DNA of 64,000 bases from JAVDCA01 sp963819385 (GTDB lineage: Bacteria > Pseudomonadota > Alphaproteobacteria > Rhizobiales > Xanthobacteraceae). Numbering within the stretch: position 1 is the first letter of the stretch; the number at the start of each line of letters is the position of its first letter. Position numbers and translations under genes: made by a program. Shown piece by piece: positions 8,962 to 17,957 of this stretch. Below the pieces are notes generated by a model. The model ran no database searches. It saw only the letters and a list, made by a program, of their open reading frames with translations, and was not told the DNA's origin. The stretch is from NCBI GenBank assembly GCA_963819385.1, contig CAWFVV010000001.1:124001-188000 (forward strand). The letters are read 5' to 3'.

Positions 8962-10337
8962 GCCAAAGACGCGTTGTTATCACTGGAATTGGCCCAATTA
9001 CCTGCATCGGACACGGGCGCGAGAATTTTTGGAACGCAATTCTCGCGGAAAAAAGCGGTATCAATAACATCGCAAGTTTCGATCCCAGCGTCTTCCGCGT
9101 GCGCTCTGCCGGCGAGATTCGGGATTGGGACCCAGAGGAGTTTTTTTCGCCGCACCGTTTGAAACGACTCGACCGCTACGCACAGTTCGCAGTCGTGTCG
9201 GCGCAACTGGCGCTCGATGATGCGCACATCGAGTATTCCCGCGAAAAGCCGCAGGATCGAATCGGTGTCAGTTTCGGCACGGCGCTTGGCGGCGTTTGCA
9301 AGGCCGAGGAACAGTATCTCAGGTATCTAAAGAAGGGCGCGCGCGGAGTTCAACCTACGCTTGCCGTCCAGGTATTTGGTGGTTCGGCCCATTCGAATAT
9401 CGCGATCGAATTCGGTTTTCGCGGCGTGGGCACGACAAATTCGAACAGTTGCGCCAGTGGCACAGTATCCGTGGGCGAAGCGTTGCGATACATCAGGGAC
9501 GATTTTGCGGATGTGATTGTCGCCGGCGGAGCGGAAGCGCCTCTGACGACCATTACCGTGGGCGCGTTCGACATCATCAAAACCATGAGCAGATGGCCGG
9601 GCGATCCCGCCTTCGCTTGCCGTCCGTTCGATCTGTTGCGCGATGGATTTGTCATGGGCGAGGGCGGGGCCTCGCTGGTCATCGAAGAGCTCGAACATGC
9701 GCGTACCCGCGGCGCGCACATTTACGCGGAAGTGCTCGGATATAGTCTAAATAACGATGCTTTCCATATGACGTCGCCTTTGCCAAACGGCGAATCGTCC
9801 ATTCGCGCGATGCGTGAGGCGCTCGCCGACGCGCAATTAGCGCCCGACCAGATCGATTACATCAACGCGCACGCCAGCTCGACGCAGCTCAACGACAGCG
9901 CGGAAACGGCGTCGATCAAACAAGTATTTGGCGAGCATGCGCGACGAATCCCAGTCAGTGGGACAAAAGGTTATTACGCGCATCCGCTCGGCGCGACCGG
10001 CGCGATCGAGGCAGCGCTTTGCGCGCTCGCTTTAGATCGGCAATGGGTTCCACCCACAATTAACTACGCAAATCACGATCCCTCATGTGATCTCGATGTT
10101 GTGCCCAATCACGGGCGCGAAGCCGAACTGAAATACGTAATGAGTAACTCGTTCGGTTTCGGCGGAATTAATGCGTGTGTGGTGTCTGGGGAAAACGCCT
10201 CAATAACAACGCCGGTCTGTCATCCCGAGTCGCGGAGACGAGAGGCCCTCACACGAAGCTGGTTGATTGCACTGATTACTAGAACGCCCCGCTACAACTA
10301 TGGGATCCCACATCCGCCTCAGGCGGATTCGGGATGA
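8958..10337 (+). CDS. Beta-ketoacyl-ACP synthase (FabF-like ketosynthase)
   Basis: The thiolase-fold condensing enzyme extends acyl chains with malonyl-ACP. The active-site Cys lies in NSNSCASGTVSVGEA (FabF usually TACASG), the catalytic His residues in YINAHASSTQLNDSAE and SNSFGFGGINACVV, and the Lys motif is GTKGYYAHPLGATGA. About 45 residues after the normal end (from SGENASITTP) are atypical and are encoded by repeat-like DNA that overlaps the convergent trmD end. It is preceded with a 4-base overlap by the SRPBCC gene. It could be a second, specialised KS rather than the housekeeping FabF, because no acpP or fabD is adjacent. Confidence 0.88.
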   Translation: MSQRRVVITGIGPITCIGHGRENFWNAILAEKSGINNIASFDPSVFRVRSAGEIRDWDPEEFFSPHRLKRLDRYAQFAVVSAQLALDDAHIEYSREKPQDRIGVSFGTALGGVCKAEEQYLRYLKKGARGVQPTLAVQVFGGSAHSNIAIEFGFRGVGTTNSNSCASGTVSVGEALRYIRDDFADVIVAGGAEAPLTTITVGAFDIIKTMSRWPGDPAFACRPFDLLRDGFVMGEGGASLVIEELEHARTRGAHIYAEVLGYSLNNDAFHMTSPLPNGESSIRAMREALADAQLAPDQIDYINAHASSTQLNDSAETASIKQVFGEHARRIPVSGTKGYYAHPLGATGAIEAALCALALDRQWVPPTINYANHDPSCDLDVVPNHGREAELKYVMSNSFGFGGINACVVSGENASITTPVCHPESRRREALTRSWLIALITRTPRYNYGIPHPPQADSG

Positions 10338-11017
10338 TCTGGATTAATCGTGACAGCAAATCCGGCCGGTTTTCGCGCGTGCGTTTTACCGCCTGTTCTT
10401 TGCGCCACTTTGCGATCTCGGCATGATTTCCGGAAAGCAAAACTTCCGGAACTTTCCAATCGCGAAATTCTGCCGGGCGCGTGTACTGCGGAGCTTCCAG
10501 TAATCCGTGGTTGAAACTGTCGTCTACCGCCGATTGTTCATGGCCAAGCGCCCCCGGCAATAAACGCACGATTGCATCGACAAGGACGACCGCTGCGATT
10601 GCTCCGTTTGTGAGCACGTAATCGCCGATGGAAATTTCCAGGTCCACCAGATGTTCAATCACCCGGTGATCGACTCCTTCGTAATGCCCGCAAACAATGA
10701 TGAGATGTGGTTCCCGCGAAAGCTGCGTCCCCGATTTGTTGATCAAACCGATGCCCGGCGGGAGACATCAGCACCACTTTGGACGCTTGATTTCGCAGAT
10801 CTTCAACAGCCGAAAAAATGGGCTCCGGTTTCATCACCATTCCCTGGCCGCCTCCGAACGGTGCATCGTCCACGATATGATGTTTGTCCGCGGTCCAGTC
10901 CCGAAGGTTATGGATACGAAGATCGATAATCCCATTTTCCTGAGCGCGTTTCATGATGCTTTCACCAAGAGGCGCGCGACAGATATCGGGAAACAATGTC
11001 AGAATGTCGATCTTCAC
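10279..11017 (-). CDS. trmD: tRNA (guanine37-N1)-methyltransferase, one frameshift
   Basis: TrmD methylates G37 of tRNAs that read CNN codons, using SAM in a trefoil-knot fold. The N-terminal half (11017 down to about 10730) reads MKIDILTLFPDICRAPLGES and DDAPFGGGQGMVMKPEPIF. The second half reads REPHLIIVCGHYEGVDHRVI, ISIGDYVLTNGAIAAVVLVD, LLPGALG and RPAEFRDWKVPEVLLSG. The frames join at a run of four C (10729-10732), a typical homopolymer indel. The gene is essential, so the shift is almost certainly an error in the sequence. The last residues overlap the convergent ketosynthase. The order trmD-khpA-rpsP-ffh is conserved in bacteria. Confidence 0.92.
10306..10334. repeat. Palindrome in the convergent trmD/ketosynthase overlap
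   Basis: TCCCACATCCGCCT and AGGCGGATTCGGGA form an imperfect inverted repeat around a single C. It lies where both genes end, codes for the odd C-termini of both, and may act as a bidirectional transcription end or be a REP insertion. Confidence 0.55.
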
Positions 11018-11081
11018 TTAGAAAGAAAACGTTGAACGGCCTGCCGCTAACGTCCAATAATGAATCGGAGACGAAGCCATA

Positions 11082-11312
11082 TTACTCGACGATCTCGAGG
11101 ATCGCCCGTTGGCCATGGCGCGCAGCCGAACTGGCGAGCAACGCACGAATAGCTTGAATGGTTTGGCCGCCTCGCCCAATAACGCGACCGACGTCTCCTC
11201 GTCGAAGTTGCAGCTTAAAGACGGTAGTTCTGCCGCTCGGAATTTCCGTCAGGACCATGTCGTCAGGAAATTCGATCAGTTGGCGAATGACGAACTCGAG
11301 GAACTCTCTCAT
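11082..11312 (-). CDS. khpA: KhpA, KH-domain RNA-binding protein
   Basis: The 76-residue protein has a single KH domain with the RNA-contacting GXXG loop in VGRVIGRGGQTIQAIRALL. Its N-terminus MREFLEFVIRQLIEFPDD is typical. KhpA, often partnered with KhpB/Jag, binds many RNAs and affects cell elongation and division in Gram-positives. Position between rpsP and trmD is the usual one. The gap to rpsP is 185 bases and holds nothing recognisable. Confidence 0.93.
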   Translation of the reverse strand: MREFLEFVIRQLIEFPDDMVLTEIPSGRTTVFKLQLRRGDVGRVIGRGGQTIQAIRALLASSAARHGQRAILEIVE

Positions 11313-11497
11313 GCGCCCGAGAGACTAACCACGAATCCGCGTTGGCACAATAGCTACGGCGCGACAGATGAGCAGGAACAAACATGAATTTTCGCTTATC
11401 CCAGATTCCAGCGCTGTGGTATCCGTTTTCCTCAGCAGTCCACATGGCTGGTTACGCCTCGTGAGGAGCGAACCGCCGTTGAACAAACGCGCCGATA

Positions 11498-11842
11498 CTA
11501 ACTGGCGTCTTCAGTCACAGGTGCCGGAGGTGATGATGACTGTTCCTGGACCGATTGCTGCTCTTCTTGCTCCGCTTTGGCTGCCGGTTCCGCGGTCGCC
11601 GTTGCTTTCTTATTCTTCTTGATCAAGCTGCGCACCGTATCGGATGGTTGTGCGCCTTTGCTGATCCAGTATTCGACCCGATCAATCTTCAATGTACTAT
11701 TGTGACCGGGTTTCTTTGGATCGTACGCGCCGATGATCTCGATAAATTTCCCATCGCGCGGGCTCCGCCTGTCAGCCACTACCACTTTGTAGTAAGGGCT
11801 GTTTTTCGTTCCTTCTCTGCGTAATCTGATTGAAACTGCCAT
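11498..11842 (-). CDS. rpsP: 30S ribosomal protein S16
   Basis: MAVSIRLRREGTKNSPYYKV, VVADRRSPRDGKFIEIIGAY and DRVEYWISKGAQPSDTVRSL are the conserved S16 blocks. The usual ~80-residue core is followed by a low-complexity Ala/Glu/Gln/Ser tail to residue 114, as seen in several phyla. It starts one base after the ffh stop, so the two are probably co-transcribed. Confidence 0.96.
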   Translation of the reverse strand: MAVSIRLRREGTKNSPYYKVVVADRRSPRDGKFIEIIGAYDPKKPGHNSTLKIDRVEYWISKGAQPSDTVRSLIKKNKKATATAEPAAKAEQEEQQSVQEQSSSPPAPVTEDAS

Positions 11843-11843
11843 G

Positions 11844-13166
11844 TTAAGTTCTCATTCGCGCCAGTTGTGCCATCATCTTTTTCATTTTGCCTGCGCTTTT
11901 CATCATCTTTCGCATCTGATCAAAGCGTCGTAGCAAGTCATTTACCTCCGTCACGGTGCAGCCGCTGCCGCGTGCGATGCGCTGACGACGCCGCGCATTC
12001 AAAATGTCGGGGCGCGTCCGCTCTTCGTTCGTCATCGAAAGCACGATGGCTTCCGTGCGCTTAAGCTGCTTCTCGTCAACAGAGAGGTCCTGCACATTAC
12101 TCATGCCGGGCAACATGCCAAGAATATTCTCCAGCGGCCCCATCCGCCGCATCATCTTGAACTGCGCCAGGAAATCATTGAAATCGAACGAAGCGGTGCG
12201 CAGTTTCCGCTCCAACCGGGCGGCTTCTTCTTCATTAACCGCTTCCGCCGCTTTTTCGACCAGACTAACGACGTCACCCATGCCAAGAATTCGGCCTGCG
12301 AGTCGATCCGGAACAAAGAGTTCAAACTGATCGAGCTTTTCCCCGGTTCCCGTGAACTTGATTGGCTGCCGCGTCACTTCGCGCATCGACAATGCGGCGC
12401 CGCCTCGCGCATCGCCGTCGAGCTTTGTCAGAATGATTCCTGTAATCGATAGAACGTCGTTAAAACGGGACGCAACGCTGACTGCCTGTTGGCCGGTGGC
12501 GGCATCAACAACGAGCAACGTTTCCTGTGGGTTTAAAAATTCTTTCAACCTTTTCAGCTCCTGAATCAGCGTTTCGTCGATCTCCTGACGACCCGCTGTG
12601 TCGAAGATTTCCACAACTTGCGTACCCGCCGATCTCGCCTTGTTGGATGCGTCGGCAGCAGCCCGCACCACATTCTTCTCGCCTGGACCAGGAGTGAATA
12701 CATCGACGTCGATTTGTTTTCCCAGCGTTGCCAGTTGTTCGATCGCCGCCGGTCGTTGCAAATCGCAGGCAATTAAAACTGGCGTGCGACCCTGCTTTTT
12801 CAGAAGACGGGCCAGCTTGGCAGAGGAAGTTGTTTTGCCCGAGCCGTTAAGACCAACGATCAAAATACGACCTGAATCTCCCAGATTAACCGGTGCGGCA
12901 TCGCCTCCGAGTAGGGTAGTTAATTCATCGTGGAAAATTTTGACGATCTGTTGACCGGGCGTAATGCTGCGAAGAACGGCTTCTCCAAGCGCTTGCTCTT
13001 TGACGCGTGCAATGAATCTCTTGGCGACTTGAAAATCGACGTCGGCTTCGAGCAAAGCCAGGCGTACCTGGCGCAACGCGGCATCGATGTTCGATTCGCT
13101 GATCGTACCGTGCCCACGCAGCTCTTTGAAGACGTCCTGGAGTTTGTCAGAGAGTTGAGAAAACAT
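11844..13166 (-). CDS. ffh: Signal recognition particle protein Ffh
   Basis: The GTPase of SRP targets ribosomes making membrane proteins to FtsY. The N domain (MFSQLSDKLQDVFKELRGHG) is followed by the G domain: P-loop GLNGSGKTTSSAKLA, DTAGRQEIDETLI and TKLDGDARGGAAL. The Met-rich M domain contains LPGMSNVQDLSVDEKQLKRT, RRQRIARGSGCTVTEVNDLL and MRKMMKSAGKMKKMMAQL, which bind 4.5S RNA and signal sequences. Length 440 is normal and the frame is intact. Confidence 0.97.
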   Translation of the reverse strand: MFSQLSDKLQDVFKELRGHGTISESNIDAALRQVRLALLEADVDFQVAKRFIARVKEQALGEAVLRSITPGQQIVKIFHDELTTLLGGDAAPVNLGDSGRILIVGLNGSGKTTSSAKLARLLKKQGRTPVLIACDLQRPAAIEQLATLGKQIDVDVFTPGPGEKNVVRAAADASNKARSAGTQVVEIFDTAGRQEIDETLIQELKRLKEFLNPQETLLVVDAATGQQAVSVASRFNDVLSITGIILTKLDGDARGGAALSMREVTRQPIKFTGTGEKLDQFELFVPDRLAGRILGMGDVVSLVEKAAEAVNEEEAARLERKLRTASFDFNDFLAQFKMMRRMGPLENILGMLPGMSNVQDLSVDEKQLKRTEAIVLSMTNEERTRPDILNARRRQRIARGSGCTVTEVNDLLRRFDQMRKMMKSAGKMKKMMAQLARMRT

Positions 13167-13257
13167 GATGCCAAAAATTAGACGTCGCGGCGCATGAACT
13201 CAGGGTAGCGCACACATCTTTGCGCGGTGGCAAGCACGTCCTCGCGCTCGCGCACGA

Positions 13258-14541
13258 CTATTTCTTGGGCGTCGGGATGGGGGAGGTCGCCGCTCCCGCC
13301 GCACCTTCTTCAATTCCGAAAGTCCAATGCGCTTCGACCTTTTTCCCCTGAGATTTAGCGCTGATAATCACGGTGCACGATTTCTCGTGCAATTTTTGTG
13401 TCACCTGGTATGACACCGTACCAGATTTCGGATCGTAATTCGCAGGAACAACGCCGAGACCGCTCACGCGCATTTGCACGCTGCCAGGCTCGATCTGACC
13501 AATTGCGCTGAGGTTAGCTTTGATTAGCGGCAGCGCGGTACGCACCGTTTCGCCGTCTGCCGGCTGCGTCGAGAGATCTTTCGCGCCGACTTCAGCCACC
13601 GCTGCAGCGCCTCCAGTTGAAGTGCCGATCATTTTCACCGCATCTTCAAACACCTTGGGCTTGTTCGCTTCAATCGCATAACGACCGATCGAATCGAGTG
13701 GCGACGTAAAGGTGATGGGCTGACCGTAAACGGTAAACATCGCCTCGTAACCGGAATTTCGCGCAAGTTCTTTCACATGCTCGTTGTAATTCCCAAACGG
13801 CACCGCAAAGCAATTCACTTTGATGCCGAGGCGCTGCTCGAGGAGTTGTTTGGAGCCGACTACTTCGTTCTGCATCCATTGCTCATATTGGGGCCCGGTC
13901 AATTTCGTCCGGGTCTTTTTTCCGCCGGGATTGGCTATCATTATCGTATGCCCTTCACGCAAGTCTTGGTGCGTCGCGGAATGCGCCTCAATGTCCACGC
14001 CATTGTCGCGCATATCGGCAAGCTGTTCCCACGTGATCGCTTCCCCGCCGCCTAACGAGCCACCACGCACGCCTTCGGTGTAAATGAACATGGTAAACGG
14101 GTAGCCATATTTCTTCATGATCGGCCAAGCGACCTCGTACTGGGATTTCCAGCCATCATCGAAACTAACGACCGCGCATCGCGGCGGTATGTTCTTTTCA
14201 CCTCGTTTCCAGGCGAGCAAATCCTGCATTGAAATGACTGTTATGCCGCGGTCCTTTAATTCCTTCATCTGTGCTTCAAACGCGGCGGGCGTGATCTCGG
14301 TGCCGGGATAGCGGATCTTGTCCACCAAACGATGATAACAAAAGATAATCACCTGGGCCGTTTGATCGACAACCGGTTTGGTAATCTTCGGAGACGCCGC
14401 CGCGATTGGCGTGGAACCGGCAGCCGGCGTTGGTGATGAGGCATTCGCCTGCTGCGAGCTCGGGGAGACACTTTCCTGCTTCTTGCACATCGAAAGGTTC
14501 AGCGCCAGAAACAAGGGGAGGATCGCAAATCGGATTATCAT
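13258..14541 (-). CDS. Polysaccharide deacetylase (NodB domain), probable lipoprotein
   Basis: The start chosen is ATG 14539-14541, which puts an export signal at the very N-terminus (MIIRFAILPLFLALNLSMCKK); the Cys could be a lipobox though the -3 position is weak. A Ser/Ala/Pro linker leads to a NodB domain: VIIFCYHRL, VVSFDDGWKSQYEVAWPIM (catalytic Asp and metal Asp), and AHSATHQDL (metal His pair). After the domain comes a ~130-residue C-terminal part with beta-strand character (SVQMRVSGLGVVPANYDPKS). It would remove N-acetyl groups from an envelope polysaccharide or peptidoglycan; the substrate is unknown. Confidence 0.87.
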   Translation of the reverse strand: MIIRFAILPLFLALNLSMCKKQESVSPSSQQANASSPTPAAGSTPIAAASPKITKPVVDQTAQVIIFCYHRLVDKIRYPGTEITPAAFEAQMKELKDRGITVISMQDLLAWKRGEKNIPPRCAVVSFDDGWKSQYEVAWPIMKKYGYPFTMFIYTEGVRGGSLGGGEAITWEQLADMRDNGVDIEAHSATHQDLREGHTIMIANPGGKKTRTKLTGPQYEQWMQNEVVGSKQLLEQRLGIKVNCFAVPFGNYNEHVKELARNSGYEAMFTVYGQPITFTSPLDSIGRYAIEANKPKVFEDAVKMIGTSTGGAAAVAEVGAKDLSTQPADGETVRTALPLIKANLSAIGQIEPGSVQMRVSGLGVVPANYDPKSGTVSYQVTQKLHEKSCTVIISAKSQGKKVEAHWTFGIEEGAAGAATSPIPTPKK

Positions 14542-14697
14542 AAAAGAAGTAAAGGCATTAAGCGCGGCAGCACAAAACACAAGTGCTTTTTCCAACTGAG
14601 GTCAATAGACAGCCTCATCATCCAATTACGTTGCATCGTTTACGCTTCGCGCGAAAAAATTTTTGGTAGAAGACGTATTTTTTGCTATTAGATCAGA

Positions 14698-15434
14698 ATG
14701 CCGCGCCAGGTCACTCGTCTCGTTACGATCGCTTTTTTCGCTTCGTTAGCCGCTTGCAGTACCGTCACGACTACTGGGGTCAAAAACACGGGTAAGACTT
14801 TTAATACCGTCGTAGTGGACGCGGGACATGGAGGGAAAGATAGCGGCGCATATCGCCGCTACGGGCCGCCGGAGAAGATGGTTGCCCTCGATGTCGCCCA
14901 GCGTCTCAACCGCAAGCTGCGCGAATCGCAGTTAAAAACCGTGATGACCCGCAACTCGGATGTCTTTATTGAATTGAACGATCGCGTGGCTATCGAGAAT
15001 TCGCAGAAAAATGCAATTTTCGTCAGCATTCACTTCAACGATTCGCGCAGGCGCGGTGTTCGCGGATTCGAAACGTACTATCATTCGGGCACTTCATCCG
15101 ATCTGGCGAATCGGATCCAGGGCAAACTGATGACGATCCCGCACTCCGAAGAATCGGCGGCGTGCACACAGCAAATTTTCGCGTGCTGCGCCTGGCGAGC
15201 TGTCCGGCGGTGCTGGTGGAATGCGGGTACTTGAGCAATCGCTCCGAGGGCAACCAGGCGCGCGATTGGGAATATCGCGAACTACTCGCTGACCGAATCG
15301 CGGAAGCAATTGTCGAGCAACGCTTCGGCTCCGGTGTTTATCGCGCGCTCGGCGCAGGTAGCAGCGCAATCCGCAAACGCAGCCAGAGCCTCCCACGCGG
15401 CACGGGCCTCGCGCCGTCCACTGGACATCGCTAG
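14698..15434 (+). CDS. N-acetylmuramoyl-L-alanine amidase (Amidase_3), one frameshift
   Basis: A lipoprotein-like signal (LVTIAFFASLAACS) precedes the Amidase_3 domain: VVVDAGHGGKDSGA (Zn His), EKMVALDVAQRLNRKL (Zn Glu) and IFVSIHFNDS (Zn His). The frame moves near 15,130-15,165 into one reading THANFRVLRLASCPAVLVEC then GYLSNRSEG, which carries the catalytic Glu. Both halves are needed, so an indel is inferred. The enzyme cuts the MurNAc-L-Ala bond in the periplasm. It converges on the MFS gene with a 4-base overlap. Confidence 0.85.
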
Positions 15435-16663
15435 AATTCCTTTCCGCGCTCTTCGCGCCCGATTGCTGCGAGCAGGATCAACACCAAAAAGATCACCAGC
15501 GTAAAAAGCGCGAGCGCCTTTGCATAGTCCGGATGCCCGCTTGCATCACGGAAATGGTCGGCCAACCGGGCTTCGACGACGGCCGTGTTGGCGGCGAACA
15601 AATTTCCAAGTTGATACGCAACCCCGGGAAAGGTCCCGCGCACTGCGCCGGGCGAAAGTTCATTCAAATGCACAGGGACGATTCCCCACGCGCCTTGCAC
15701 CATGAATTGCATGGCAAACCCACCGATGACAAGAAACGCGAAGCCCGGTGGAAAAACCCAGAGAGGAATAACGATTATGCCGAATATCGCAGTTAAAATA
15801 ATCGAGCGACGGCGTCCCCATTTTTGCGACAGATGACCAACCACCGTTCCGCCGCAGATTGCACCAACAGCGTAAATGATCCCAGTCGCGGCCTTCTGCG
15901 TCACGCCATAGTGGCGTTGTTCACCGAGAAAAGTTTGATACATGTCCTGGGTCCCATGAGACATGGCGTTGAACGCCGTCATCAATAAAATCACGTAAAC
16001 AAAGAGAACCCAGTGGCGTTTTAGGACAACCAGCAGATCGCTCCAAAAATCGCGCGTCTCGCGCTGCCGCTGCAGCCAAACCGGCGATTCAGGCACCCGC
16101 GCACGGATGTACAGCACAAGAAAAGCAGGCAGCGCTCCCGCGACGAAGAGGCCGCGCCAGCCGAAGAAGGGAAACACGATCCAATACACAACGGCCGCAA
16201 GCAGATAACCAAACGCATAACCTTGTTGTAAAATTCCCGAGAACAATCCGCGCGCTGCAGTCGGCAGGGTCTCCATTGCCAGCGACGCGCCAAGTCCCCA
16301 TTCTCCGCCCATGCCGATTCCGTAAAGCGCGCGGAAAATCAGCAGCCACGTGTAATTTGGAGAAAATGCCGTGAGCAATTCCATGAGAGAATAGAAAATG
16401 ATGTTGATCATGAGGGGGATGCGCCGTCCGAACCGGTCGCCGAGCAATCCGAAGATGAACGCGCCCAATGGGCGCATGGCCAGCGTAAGCGTGATTGCGT
16501 AGGTCAGCTCGGCGATGCTCGTCCCAAAATCGCCTGCCATTGGCACGATCACGAACGTGAGAAGGAAAAAATCGAATGCATCGAGTGCCCATCCCAGGAA
16601 GCAAGCCAGGAACGTGTTTCGTTGATTGCGATCGAGCGACCTGAAGAGCTGCACCGCCTCCAT
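15431..16663 (-). CDS. MFS transporter (sialate/lactate:H+ symporter-like)
   Basis: The 410-residue protein has about 12 hydrophobic helices. The TM2-3 loop motif is LLGDRFGRRIPLMI and the second-half counterpart is VVGHLSQKWGRRRSIIL. ALDAFDFFLLTFVIVPMA, LAMRPLGAFIFGLL and IGMGGEWGLGASLAMETLP resemble the SHS family (NanT, JEN1). It should import an organic acid with protons; the actual substrate cannot be told. No related catabolic gene is adjacent. Confidence 0.85.
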   Translation of the reverse strand: MEAVQLFRSLDRNQRNTFLACFLGWALDAFDFFLLTFVIVPMAGDFGTSIAELTYAITLTLAMRPLGAFIFGLLGDRFGRRIPLMINIIFYSLMELLTAFSPNYTWLLIFRALYGIGMGGEWGLGASLAMETLPTAARGLFSGILQQGYAFGYLLAAVVYWIVFPFFGWRGLFVAGALPAFLVLYIRARVPESPVWLQRQRETRDFWSDLLVVLKRHWVLFVYVILLMTAFNAMSHGTQDMYQTFLGEQRHYGVTQKAATGIIYAVGAICGGTVVGHLSQKWGRRRSIILTAIFGIIVIPLWVFPPGFAFLVIGGFAMQFMVQGAWGIVPVHLNELSPGAVRGTFPGVAYQLGNLFAANTAVVEARLADHFRDASGHPDYAKALALFTLVIFLVLILLAAIGREERGKEF

Positions 16664-16949
16664 GGCGCACTGAGCTAATCGTCACATCCAGAGAAGTCGA
16701 GACAATTGCTGGAATGGAAAATGACGAAACACAAATGACCAAGGCCGAAGAAAAATGCTAGACCTGACAGCGAGGCGTAACGGCCAACAAACTCACCATG
16801 TGTGGTATCCAGATAAGCATTGACACCCCAAAGCCCGGCCACATAGCCTCCAATAAAGGCGCAACGAAACTCACTCTTCGATTCTTTCCGGGGCCCTGCG
16901 CTGCAGCTCAGATTCACGTTCAAGATAAAATCAAAAAGGAAAGACATTC

Positions 16950-17702
16950 ATGAAATCGATCATCACTATTACTGCCATCACATTATTGAGCCTGTTGCCT
17001 GTCACATTTGTTCAGGCGCAAGACACTCCAAAGGCTGCCAGTGACAAGCGCGCCACAATCGCCGGAGCCGGTAAACGAACCGATGTTTATCACGTCCATT
17101 TCACCAAGGCTGCTCTTGGCAAAGCCGTTCAGTTAGGCGATTGGCTCAAGACGCCGAATCCCAATGACCCGATGCCAGGACATTTTATTGTCCTTCGCCA
17201 CCAAGACGGCGACGCCTGGGATTACGTAGTCATTACCCACCTCGGTACCAAAGCGACTGTAGACGCTGCGGGCACGGCCGTGCCTCCGGACAAACGTGAC
17301 TTGAGCGAGTGGCACACCGATACTTTTGTCAACGGTCCTTCATGGGAAGAATTCAGCCGCGCCATGGGTATTGACGGCGATTCAGGATCTAAAACTGCGG
17401 GCTCGGTTTATTCCGTGTCCTATTATCGCCCAGCCCCTGGCCATCGCGAGCAATTGGAAAAGATGCTGAGCGAAGCCCCAAGCGCGGCAGGCGACACGAC
17501 TGCCGGGAACGTCTTGATGCAGCATTTGGAAGGCGCTGACTGGACCTTCCTAACGATCGCCCGCTACAATTCATGGGAAGACTTTGCTACGGGCGAAAAA
17601 AACAGTGTGGCGCAGACTACGAAAAAGGATAGTCCCTGGTTCCGTTTGCGTGATCACACCGCATCTCATACGGACACTCTCACCGACCGTATTGCGCCGT
17701 AA
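16950..17702 (+). CDS. Secreted protein with two tandem ferredoxin-like repeats, function unknown
   Basis: A clear Sec signal peptide (ITITAITLLSLLPVTFVQAQ) is followed by two similar halves, each with a YHVHFTKA or YSVSYYRP strand, a long helix region and a WDYVVITHL or WTFLTIARY strand. This suggests a dimeric alpha/beta-barrel (ABM-like) fold in tandem. A GGAAAG-type ribosome site lies 7-12 bases upstream of the ATG. No catalytic motif is recognised. It is common for such proteins to be of unknown function in soil Verrucomicrobia (inference). Confidence 0.7.
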   Translation: MKSIITITAITLLSLLPVTFVQAQDTPKAASDKRATIAGAGKRTDVYHVHFTKAALGKAVQLGDWLKTPNPNDPMPGHFIVLRHQDGDAWDYVVITHLGTKATVDAAGTAVPPDKRDLSEWHTDTFVNGPSWEEFSRAMGIDGDSGSKTAGSVYSVSYYRPAPGHREQLEKMLSEAPSAAGDTTAGNVLMQHLEGADWTFLTIARYNSWEDFATGEKNSVAQTTKKDSPWFRLRDHTASHTDTLTDRIAP

Positions 17703-17957
17703 GCTGCGCGCTGTTTCATTTGATACGCGACGAGGGCGATTAATCCTCAATCGCCCAACGACAGCGGGCCTCTCAAGTGCCCGGGCGCGAATGCTCTATC
17801 TTTCGCTTCAGGTGATTCGCACTCTTTTGGCATTCGATTTTTACCGCGACCTGGGCGTTCATTGCTAACCGTTTCGTTCAAAACACATCTACGCATCATG
17901 ATACGTCAATTTGTTACTTGATTCGCCAGGGAAACGCTCTTTAGTTCCCGGACAATC
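17703..17957. other. Leader region upstream of the methionine synthase genes
   Basis: The 255-base gap holds no gene. The near-palindrome CGCATCATGATACG at 17892-17905 could be a regulator site. I looked for cobalamin or SAM riboswitch motifs and could not see one with confidence. Confidence 0.3.

Noticed and set aside
16675..16947. Minus-strand frame of 90 codons beside the MFS gene
   Set aside because: No family resemblance or ribosome site, and it covers the promoter region of the secreted protein at 16950.
17703..17957. Possible cobalamin or SAM riboswitch upstream of metH
   Set aside because: No B12-box or SAM-I core motif could be seen; only a short palindrome is present.
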